DNA of 64,000 nucleotides from Azospirillum humicireducens (GTDB lineage: Bacteria; Pseudomonadota; Alphaproteobacteria; Azospirillales; Azospirillaceae). Location: assembly GCF_001639105.2 (NCBI RefSeq), contig NZ_CP015285.1, positions 2,638,501-2,702,500 on the forward strand, read 5' to 3'. The position numbers and the translations under genes were made by a program. A model generated the notes under the pieces. That model saw only the letters and a list, made by a program, of their open reading frames with translations. It was not told the origin of the DNA and ran no database searches. Positions 31,260-37,919 of the stretch are shown piece after piece; the first letter of the stretch is position 1, and each line of letters begins with the position of its first letter.

Positions 31260-31363
31260 CTAGCCCCAAAGGCCGGCGCTGCGGTCTTCCGCCACCGCGC
31301 CGGCTCGGGTAAGCTGCCGCTCCCGCCGCCCGTCCCGAACATCTCCGACAGACACGTCCATTC

Positions 31364-32281
31364 ATGCAAGTCTACCTGCCGATTGCCGAGATGTCGGTCA
31401 ACGCGCTGCTGGTGCTCGGCATGGGCTGGCTCGTGGGCTTCCTGTCGGGAATGTTCGGGGTGGGCGGCGGATTTCTGATGACGCCGCTGCTGATCTTCAT
31501 CGGCGTCCCACCCGCCATCGCCGTCGGCACCCAGGCCAACCAGCTGGTGGCCGCCAGCGTGTCGGGCGTGCTCGCCCACTGGCGGCGCGGCAACGTCGAC
31601 GTCAAGCTGGGCGTCGTCATGCTGGGCGGCGGCGTGGTCGGCACTGCGGTGGGGGTTTGGATCTTCGGCATCCTGCAGCGGCTGGGCCAGATCGACATCG
31701 CCATCACCCTGTCCTACGTCTTCTTCCTGGGCACCATCGGCGGCATGATGCTGGTGGAAAGCAGCCGCGCCATCCTGCGCCGCCGCGCCCCCACGGCCAG
31801 ACGCGGCAAGCTGCACCGCCACATCTGGCTGCACGGCCTGCCCTTCAAGATGCGCTTCCAGCGCTCCAAGCTCTACATCTCCGCCCTGCTGCCGGCGGGG
31901 ATCGGGGCGGTCGGCGGCATGCTGGTGGCGATCATGGGCATCGGCGGCGGCTTTCTGCTGGTGCCGGCGATGATCTATCTGCTGAACATGCCCGCCGGTC
32001 TGGTCGCCGGCACCTCGCTGTTCCAGATCATCTTCACCACCGCGGCGGCGACCCTGCTGCAGGCCGCCACCAACCAGACGGTGGACGCCATGCTGGCGCT
32101 TCTTCTGCTGATCGGCGGCGTCGTGGGCGCGCAGTTCGGCACCAAGGCCGGCAGCCGGCTGCGTGGAGAGAATGCAAGGCTGGCGCTGGCGACGATCGTG
32201 GTGGCGGTGGCGCTGAAGCTGGCCTGGGACCTGTTCTCGCGTCCCGACGACCTGTTCACCCTGACCATGGGGGTGCGGTGA
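31364..32281 (+). CDS. Sulfite exporter TauE/SafE family permease
   Basis: An inner-membrane permease of 305 residues with about eight hydrophobic segments in two homologous halves. Each half has the family motif: LSGMFGVGGGFLMTPLLIFIGVPP near residue 27 and AIMGIGGGFLLVPAMIYLL near residue 195. The family exports sulfite, sulfoacetate or related organosulfur anions. The gene overlaps the start of the following Alph_Pro_TM gene (TGATG) and is followed by a universal stress protein gene, an arrangement seen repeatedly in alphaproteobacteria and suggesting one operon. Confidence 0.9.
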   Translation: MQVYLPIAEMSVNALLVLGMGWLVGFLSGMFGVGGGFLMTPLLIFIGVPPAIAVGTQANQLVAASVSGVLAHWRRGNVDVKLGVVMLGGGVVGTAVGVWIFGILQRLGQIDIAITLSYVFFLGTIGGMMLVESSRAILRRRAPTARRGKLHRHIWLHGLPFKMRFQRSKLYISALLPAGIGAVGGMLVAIMGIGGGFLLVPAMIYLLNMPAGLVAGTSLFQIIFTTAAATLLQAATNQTVDAMLALLLLIGGVVGAQFGTKAGSRLRGENARLALATIVVAVALKLAWDLFSRPDDLFTLTMGVR

Positions 32282-33078
32282 TGGGGCTCCTTGCCAAACT
32301 CCGTCCAACTATACCTCGGCTGGCCAAACGTCGGCTGGTGCAGGGGGGAGCGGCGTTGGCCGGGCTGCTGCTGGGCGGCACGGTGGCGGCGACGGTGTGG
32401 GCGCAGCAGCTGGTCGCCGACCTGTCCAGCCACCTGATCGCCATCACCACCGGCTTCACCGGCACGGAGGTCGTGCTGTTCGGCACCACCGACGGGGCGG
32501 GCGACGTCGCCATCGTCGTCACCGGTCCGCGGGCGCCCGCCACCGTCCGCCGGAAGGAGCGGGTGGCCGGCATGTGGATGAACACCGACAGTCTGCGCTT
32601 CGACCAGGTGCCCAGCTTCTATACGGTGGCGGTCAGCCGCCCGCTCGACCAGCTGGTCGGCCGCCCGGTGCTGGAGCGCCACCAGCTCGGCCTGCCGCAG
32701 CTGCAGCTGCCGGCCGACGCCACCCTGCCGCCGGACGAGCTTGCCGCCTACCGCCGCGCGCTGATCCGCAACAAGCAGCGCCAGGGGCTGTACGCCATCT
32801 CCATGGGGCAGGTCGCCTTCCTGGGCGAACGGCTGTTCCGCACCAACATCTATTTCCCGGCCAATGTCCCGACCGGGCTGTACAATGTCGAAGCCTTGCT
32901 GATCCGTGACGGCGACGTGGTCAGCGCCCAGACCACGCCGCTGGTGGTGTCCAAGATCGGGTTCAGCGCCGAAGTTTCTGACTTCGCCCGCAACCGCCCG
33001 GTCACCTACGGGGTGGCCGCTGTCATCGGCGCCATCGCGGCCGGCTGGGCGGCCGGCGCCGCATTCCGCCGGGTCTAA
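32281..33078 (+). CDS. Alph_Pro_TM family protein (TIGR02186-like)
   Basis: A 265-residue protein with a signal anchor (about residues 18-42), a large periplasmic domain (SSHLIAITTGFTGTEVVLFGTT near residue 50, then DVAIVVTGPRAPATVRRKERVAGMW split by a short loop) and one C-terminal membrane helix (about 240-260). This is the layout of the alphaproteobacterial putative transmembrane family that typically follows a TauE-type exporter. The function is unknown; coupling to TauE by overlapping stop and start codons suggests an accessory or sensing role for that exporter. Confidence 0.85.
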   Translation: MGLLAKLRPTIPRLAKRRLVQGGAALAGLLLGGTVAATVWAQQLVADLSSHLIAITTGFTGTEVVLFGTTDGAGDVAIVVTGPRAPATVRRKERVAGMWMNTDSLRFDQVPSFYTVAVSRPLDQLVGRPVLERHQLGLPQLQLPADATLPPDELAAYRRALIRNKQRQGLYAISMGQVAFLGERLFRTNIYFPANVPTGLYNVEALLIRDGDVVSAQTTPLVVSKIGFSAEVSDFARNRPVTYGVAAVIGAIAAGWAAGAAFRRV

Positions 33079-33096
33079 GCCGAGAGGGGTATCGAG

Positions 33097-33585
33097 ATGA
33101 CCGATGCGACGCAGACTCCCACGCCCGTGCGCATCTTCCTGGTGGTGGTCGACGACAGCCCCGAGCTGAAGGTGGCACTGCGCTATGCCTGCCTGCGCGC
33201 CCGCAAGTCGGGCGGCAAGGTGGCGCTGCTGACCGTGCTGGAACAGGGCGAGATGCAGCATTGGCTGGCGGTGGAGAACCTGATCCGCGAGGAGCAGCGC
33301 GCCGAGGCGGAGCAGAAGCTGCAGAAGCTGGCGCGCGAGGTCAACCAGCTGACCGGCACCCTGCCTGCGCTCTATGTCCGCGAAGGCAACCGGCTGGAGG
33401 AGGTGCTGTCCCTGATCGCGGAGGAGCCCAGCATCTCCATCCTGGTGCTGGCCGCCGGCACCGACCCGGAAGGCCCCGGACCGCTGATCTCCTACTACAC
33501 CGGCCGCGGGCTTGGGCGCCTGCGCATCCCGCTGACCATCGTCCCCGGCGGTCTCAGCAACGAGGCGCTCGACGCGATCACCTGA
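33097..33585 (+). CDS. Universal stress protein (UspA family)
   Basis: A 162-residue cytoplasmic protein with one Usp domain: IFLVVVDDSPELKVALRYAC at the start, a long helical stretch with many charged residues (65-95), VREGNRLEEVLSLIAEEPSISILVLAAG, and LRIPLTIVPGG at the end. The ATP-binding G-2X-G-9X-G motif is not well preserved, so it may not bind nucleotide. It is the third gene of the tauE unit, 18 bases after the Alph_Pro_TM gene. A GTAAGGATAG sequence follows the stop by 10 bases. Confidence 0.88.
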   Translation: MTDATQTPTPVRIFLVVVDDSPELKVALRYACLRARKSGGKVALLTVLEQGEMQHWLAVENLIREEQRAEAEQKLQKLAREVNQLTGTLPALYVREGNRLEEVLSLIAEEPSISILVLAAGTDPEGPGPLISYYTGRGLGRLRIPLTIVPGGLSNEALDAIT

Positions 33586-33751
33586 CGCCACGCAAGTAAG
33601 GATAGAGCCGGCGCATGCCGGATGCCGAATACCCACACAGTCCGGGTCCTTGATCCGCCGGGCGTTTCGGCCCAAATTTCCCCCAATCGTGCCGCGGCCC
33701 AATCCCGGGCGCGCCGGCGGTTCCATTCCGCCGCCGATGGAGGACCAGACC

Positions 33752-34309
33752 ATGTTCATTCAGACCGAGCAGACGCCCAACCCGGCGACTCTCAAGTTCC
33801 TGCCGGGGCGTGACGTGCTCGGACGCGGCACCGCCGACTTCACCAGCCGCGAGGATGCCGCCCGTTCACCGCTGGCCCAGCGCCTGTTCGAGATCGAGGG
33901 CGTCGTGGGCGTCTTCCTGGGCGCCGACTTCATCACCATCACCAAGACCGATGCGCGCGACTGGTTCCTGCTGAAGCCGTCGATCCTCGGCGTCATCATG
34001 GAGCATTTCACCGCCGACCGCCCGGTCCTGTTGGAGGACGGCGGCGACGGCCATGCCGCTGCGTCGAACGCCGACGACGAGGAGATCGTCGAGCAGATCA
34101 AGGAGCTGCTGGACACCCGCGTCCGCCCGTCGGTCGCCCAGGACGGCGGCGACATCACCTTCCAGGGCTTCGAGAAGGGCGTCGTCTATCTGGCGATGAA
34201 GGGAGCCTGCTCCGGCTGCCCCAGCTCCACCGCCACGCTGAAGCACGGCATCGAGAACATGCTGCGCCACTACATCCCCGAAGTGGTCGAAGTCCGCGCC
34301 GTTCAGTAA
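33752..34309 (+). CDS. Nfu-type iron-sulfur cluster carrier (NifU family)
   Basis: From ATG 33752, with GGAGG eight bases upstream, the protein has 185 residues. The N-terminal Nfu_N domain is clear (MFIQTEQTPNPATLKFLPG, DFITITKTDARDW). The C-terminal NifU domain carries the cluster-binding CxxC in MKGACSGCPSSTATLK (about residue 153). It delivers 4Fe-4S clusters to client proteins; in this window Nth, MiaB and perhaps DUF1848 are cluster proteins. It stands alone between the usp gene and DUF1848. Confidence 0.94.
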   Translation: MFIQTEQTPNPATLKFLPGRDVLGRGTADFTSREDAARSPLAQRLFEIEGVVGVFLGADFITITKTDARDWFLLKPSILGVIMEHFTADRPVLLEDGGDGHAAASNADDEEIVEQIKELLDTRVRPSVAQDGGDITFQGFEKGVVYLAMKGACSGCPSSTATLKHGIENMLRHYIPEVVEVRAVQ

Positions 34310-34373
34310 GGACCGTCTGGGGTGATGCCGGGCCGCACTTGATCGGGCGGGCCGGCATTCCCATGCTGGCTGG

Positions 34374-35258
34374 ATGATCGTCTCCGCCAGCTACAAGACC
34401 GACATCCCCGCCTTCTATGGGCGCTGGTTCCTGAACCGCCTGGACGCCGGTTACTGCCGGATGGTCAATCCCTATGGCGGCCAGACCTACCGCATCGACC
34501 TGACCCGGCCGGCGGTCGACGGATTCATCTTCTGGACCAAGAATCTGGGGCCGTTCCTCGGCGCTCTCGACAGTGTGGCGGAGCGGGGCTTTCCCTTCGT
34601 GGTGCAATACAGCGTCACCGGCCTGCCCACCGTTCTGGAGCGTTCGGTCCCCGCCTGGGAAACAGCGGTCGGGCACATCATGCAGGTGCGCGAACGCTGG
34701 GGGGCGCGGGCGGCGGTCTGGCGTTACGACCCGATCATCCTTACCGATGCCACTCCGCCGGCGTGGCACCGCGAGACCTTCGCCCGGATCGCCCGTGCCT
34801 TGCGCGGGGTCACCGACGAGGCGGTGGTGTCCTTCCTTCAGCCCTACCGCAAGACCGCCCGCAACCTCGCCGCTGCCGGCATCGGCTGGCGCGACCCGGA
34901 GGCGGAGGAGAAACGCGCCCTGTTGGCGGATTTGGCCGGGATCGCGGCGGGGGAGGGTATGGCGCTGACGCTCTGCACCCAGCCGGAGCTGGTGGACACG
35001 CCCGGCACGGCGCCGGCGCGCTGCGTCGATGCGCTGCGGCTGTCGGACGTGGCGGGCTATGCCGTCGCGGTGCGGGAGAAGGGAAACCGGCCTGGCTGCC
35101 TGTGCGCCGAAAGCCGCGACATCGGCGATTACGACAGCTGTCCGCACGGGTGCGTCTACTGCTATGCCGTCGCCGACCGCGGCACGGCGCAGCGGAGGTT
35201 CAGCGCCCATGACCCGGAGGGGGAGTTTCTGGTGGCGCGGCGGACGCCTCCTCCCTGA
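34374..35258 (+). CDS. DUF1848 family protein with a C-terminal CX3CX2C motif
   Basis: A 294-residue protein. The start IVSASYKTDIPAFYGRWF and the segments FIFWTKNLGPFL and FVVQYSVTGLP are typical of DUF1848. Near the C-terminus, two regions are cysteine-rich: PGCLCAES and SCPHGCVYCYAVADR. The latter has the CX3CX2C spacing used by radical SAM enzymes to hold a 4Fe-4S cluster, but here it lies at the end rather than at the start of the chain. The biochemical role is unknown. It lies 64 bases after nfu and is convergent with the CheY-like gene. Confidence 0.85.
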   Translation: MIVSASYKTDIPAFYGRWFLNRLDAGYCRMVNPYGGQTYRIDLTRPAVDGFIFWTKNLGPFLGALDSVAERGFPFVVQYSVTGLPTVLERSVPAWETAVGHIMQVRERWGARAAVWRYDPIILTDATPPAWHRETFARIARALRGVTDEAVVSFLQPYRKTARNLAAAGIGWRDPEAEEKRALLADLAGIAAGEGMALTLCTQPELVDTPGTAPARCVDALRLSDVAGYAVAVREKGNRPGCLCAESRDIGDYDSCPHGCVYCYAVADRGTAQRRFSAHDPEGEFLVARRTPPP

Positions 35259-35265
35259 CCTATCC

Positions 35266-35643
35266 TTACGGACAGACCTTACGCACCGTCTCCACCAGCT
35301 TTTCCGGGTTGAAGGGCTTCACCAGCCAACCGGTTGCGCCGGCTTCGCGGCCGGCGGTCTTCTTGGCGGGGTCGGCTTCGGTGGTCAGCAGCAGCACCGG
35401 AGTGACGCGATTGAGGGCCGACGTGCGGATGGCGCGGGTCAGGGCCAGCCCGTCCAACCCCGGCATGTTCAGGTCGGTGATGATGCAGTCGAACTTGCGC
35501 TGGCTGATCAGGGCCAGACCGGCGTTGCCGTCCGATGCCTCCGCCACCTCATAGCCGGCGCCTTTCAGCGTGAATCCCACCATGTCGCGGATGGTCTTGG
35601 AATCGTCGACGGTCAGGACGCTCTTGGGCGCAGAGGGGGGCAT
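35266..35643 (-). CDS. CheY-like single-domain response regulator
   Basis: A 125-residue receiver domain with no output domain. The start VLTVDDSKTIRDMV holds the acidic metal-binding pair, the phosphorylation site is the Asp in CIITDLNMPGLDG (about residue 57), and the conserved Thr/Lys are in LLLTTEAD and GWLVKPFNPEKL. It closely resembles the chemotaxis CheY of alphaproteobacterial operons, but no che genes are near, so the partner kinase is unknown. The stop codon is part of GTAAGGAT, and a second in-frame stop (TAG) follows one codon later. Confidence 0.9.
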   Translation of the reverse strand: MPPSAPKSVLTVDDSKTIRDMVGFTLKGAGYEVAEASDGNAGLALISQRKFDCIITDLNMPGLDGLALTRAIRTSALNRVTPVLLLTTEADPAKKTAGREAGATGWLVKPFNPEKLVETVRKVCP

Positions 35644-35800
35644 GGAACGCGGCTCCGGTTGCTCGGCCGAAAGGACTAAGGGAAAGGCCTAGGCAATTTC
35701 CCGCCGACCGTCAACCGTTGGCGTCCCCTATTCCGAACAACGCCGGACCCCGGCCCGGCGGCATCGCCGCTGGACCGGGGATCTGGTAAAGACACTATGA

Positions 35801-36415
35801 TTACGCCTTCGTATCGAGGTGCTGCCCGCCGGCATCACCGCCCTTGGCGACGCCGACCATCGCTTCGCGCAGCAGGCGGCCATGGATGGTGTAGCCCGGC
35901 TGCAGCACCTGGACGACGGTGCCGGCGGCCTTGCCGGTGTTCTCGATCTCGAACATCACCTGATGGAAGTTCGGGTCGAACGGCTCGCCGGCCGGGTCCA
36001 GCTTCTTGATGCCGGCGCGGTCGAAGGCGGCGAACAGCTGGCGCTCGGTCGCCTCGACGCCGACGGCGAGGCCCTTCAGCATATCGTCCTGCTCGCGGCC
36101 CTCGGCCGGGACGGCGTCCAGCGCACGGCGCAGGTTGTCGGCGACCGAAACCAATTCCTTGGCGAAGCTGGACACCGCGAACTTGGTGGCATCCTCGCGG
36201 TCGCGCTGGGCACGGCGGCGGGTGTTCTCCGTCTCCGCCATGGCGCGCAGAAGCTGGTCCTTCAGGCTGGCGACCTCGGCCTCCAGCTTGGCGACGCGGT
36301 CTTCGGGCGAACCGGTGCCCGTCTGGCCGGCATCGGCACCGTTGGCGGCGGCCGTGTTGGCGGCCTCGGTCGGCTCCACGGTGGCGTCGGCGGGCTTGTT
36401 CTGCTCTTCGCTCAT
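35801..36415 (-). CDS. grpE: Nucleotide exchange factor GrpE
   Basis: GrpE releases ADP from DnaK in the Hsp70 cycle. From ATG 36415 (MSEEQNKPADATVEP) it has 204 residues. It has an acidic, disordered N-terminus, a long helical dimerisation region (about 40-110, VAKLEAEVASLKDQLLRAMAE) and a C-terminal beta domain with GKAAGTVVQVLQPGYTIHGRLLREAMVGVAK. It lies 56 bases downstream of hrcA on the same strand, the usual heat-shock pairing; dnaK is not in the window. Confidence 0.96.
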   Translation of the reverse strand: MSEEQNKPADATVEPTEAANTAAANGADAGQTGTGSPEDRVAKLEAEVASLKDQLLRAMAETENTRRRAQRDREDATKFAVSSFAKELVSVADNLRRALDAVPAEGREQDDMLKGLAVGVEATERQLFAAFDRAGIKKLDPAGEPFDPNFHQVMFEIENTGKAAGTVVQVLQPGYTIHGRLLREAMVGVAKGGDAGGQHLDTKA

Positions 36416-36471
36416 GGTTTTCTCAATTCTTGCTTGGTCGGTATGGCAGGGAGTGAGGCGGGATGGGACGG

Positions 36472-37512
36472 TCAGCCGATCAGCCGGCTGACCACCTTGG
36501 CGGTGTAATCCACCAGCGGAATGATGCGGGCGTAATTGATGCGGGTCGGACCGATGACCCCGATGGCGCCGATGACCTGCTCGCGGCTGTTCTGGAAGGG
36601 GGAGATGATCATCGAACAGCCGGAGTGGTTGAACAGCACGTTCTCCGCCCCGATGAAGATCTGCACGCCGTCGCCGCGGCCGGTGGCGTCCAGCATCCGC
36701 AACATCGTCTCCTTGGTCTCCAGCGCCTCGAACAGGGCGCGCACGCGCTCCAGGTCTGAGAGCGCCGTGACGTCCTCCAGCAGGCGGGACTGGCCGCGGA
36801 CGATCAACTGGCCGGCGTTCGACCCGCCGCTGCCGGCCCAGGTGGCCAGACCGGCGGAAACCACCTTGCGCGACAGCTCGTCCAGCTGGGTCTTCTGCTG
36901 CTCGATCTCCTGCAGCACCTCCTGCCGCGCCTCGTCCAGCGTGCGGCCGGCGAGCTTGGCGCTGAGGAAGTTCGACACCGTCTGCAGGGTGGAGGTCGGG
37001 ACCCCCATCGGCACCTCGATCACCCGGTTCTCGACCAGCCCGTCCTCGTTGACCAGGACGACCAGGGCGCGGCCGGGGCCGAGCGCCACGAACTCGATGT
37101 GCTTCAGCGGACGGTCGGTCTTGGGCGCCACCACCAGCCCGGCGCAATGCGACAGGCCGGACAGCATGGTCGACGCCTCGCCCAGCACATCGGCGAAGGC
37201 GCGGCCGGAGGCGGCGCATTTCGCTTCGATCGAGGCGCGCTCGTCCTCGGTCAGCGACCCGATCTCCAGCAGGCCGTCGACGAACATGCGCAGGCCGGCG
37301 TCGGTCGGGATGCGGCCGGCCGAGGTGTGCGGAGCGTAGAGCAGCCCCTGCTCCTCCAGGTCGGCCATCACGTTGCGGATGGTCGCGGGCGACAGGGCCA
37401 TGCCAAGCCGCCGCGAAATGGTGCGCGAGCCGACCGGCTCGCCGGACGCCACATAGGCGTCGACGATCAGCCGGAAGATTTCGCGCGATCGCTGGTTCAG
37501 CTCGTTGATCAT
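36472..37512 (-). CDS. hrcA: Heat-inducible transcription repressor HrcA
   Basis: HrcA represses heat-shock genes through CIRCE elements and needs GroEL for activity. The 346-residue protein has an N-terminal winged helix (RSREIFRLIVDAYVASGEPVGSRTI split around residues 8-30, then SPATIRNVMADLEEQGLL), a GAF-like middle domain and the C-terminal dimerisation region (IGVIGPTRINYARIIPLVDYTA). AGAAGG lies just before ATG 37510-37512. A good sigma-70 promoter lies upstream, but no CIRCE repeat was seen, so autoregulation through CIRCE is not supported here. Confidence 0.96.
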   Translation of the reverse strand: MINELNQRSREIFRLIVDAYVASGEPVGSRTISRRLGMALSPATIRNVMADLEEQGLLYAPHTSAGRIPTDAGLRMFVDGLLEIGSLTEDERASIEAKCAASGRAFADVLGEASTMLSGLSHCAGLVVAPKTDRPLKHIEFVALGPGRALVVLVNEDGLVENRVIEVPMGVPTSTLQTVSNFLSAKLAGRTLDEARQEVLQEIEQQKTQLDELSRKVVSAGLATWAGSGGSNAGQLIVRGQSRLLEDVTALSDLERVRALFEALETKETMLRMLDATGRGDGVQIFIGAENVLFNHSGCSMIISPFQNSREQVIGAIGVIGPTRINYARIIPLVDYTAKVVSRLIG

Positions 37513-37569
37513 GGGCCTTCTGACGGTTCGGTCTGCTGCCGTTGCCGGACGGGACTGCCGACGGGTCCG

Positions 37570-37598
37570 AATTTAGGCAGGTCCGATCACCGAATCAA
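37570..37598 (-). promoter_or_regulatory. Sigma-70-type promoter for hrcA-grpE
   Basis: On the minus strand TTGATT (37593-37598), a 17-base spacer and TAAATT (37570-37575). It lies 58 bases upstream of the hrcA start, with no better candidate nearby. Confidence 0.62.
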
Positions 37599-37792
37599 CG
37601 TGCCGGGCCGACAAGCCTGCAAGCAGGCGCGGCGGCGTTCCGCTGCGCCGCTTCCGCCTGCGGCATTTCGCCATCGTCCCCCCGCCTCCGTCCCCTGCCT
37701 CCGCTTTCGCCTCCGCCGCGGCCCGGTGGCGCCATGCGGTTGCCGCGCCCAGACAACAACCAAAAGGAAATAAAAGAACGATGCCATTTTTA

Positions 37793-37809
37793 AAAAGTTG
37801 ATAACTTTT
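37793..37809. promoter_or_regulatory. AT-rich palindrome upstream of the RTX gene
   Basis: AAAAGTT-GAT-AACTTTT is a perfect 7-bp inverted repeat, 111 bases before the RTX gene start, in the most AT-rich part of the window. It may be an operator or a nucleoid-protein site. Confidence 0.5.
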
Positions 37810-37919
37810 AGAAATACTCTCCATACCGGACGAAAGGAAAGATAATTCACTACCGAACTTTCGGTCCACGAACGATTTGACCCGGCGAAGCCGGCACAAT
37901 GCAATGAAGGGAACGATCC

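Larger units (their letters stand above)
37513..37919. other. Divergent region between hrcA and the RTX protein gene
   Basis: A 407-base stretch without a gene. Near hrcA it holds its promoter and a 6-bp hairpin (GCCTGC/GCAGGC, 37615-37628). From about 37740 to 37870 the base composition becomes strikingly AT-rich relative to the rest of the window, with runs such as ATTTTTAAAAAG and the palindrome at 37793-37809. This looks like the promoter region of the RTX gene and perhaps a site for nucleoid or activator proteins. Confidence 0.6.

Noticed and set aside
37513..37600. CIRCE element for HrcA
   Set aside because: No TTAGCACTC-N9-GAGTGCTAA-like repeat is present upstream of hrcA or grpE.
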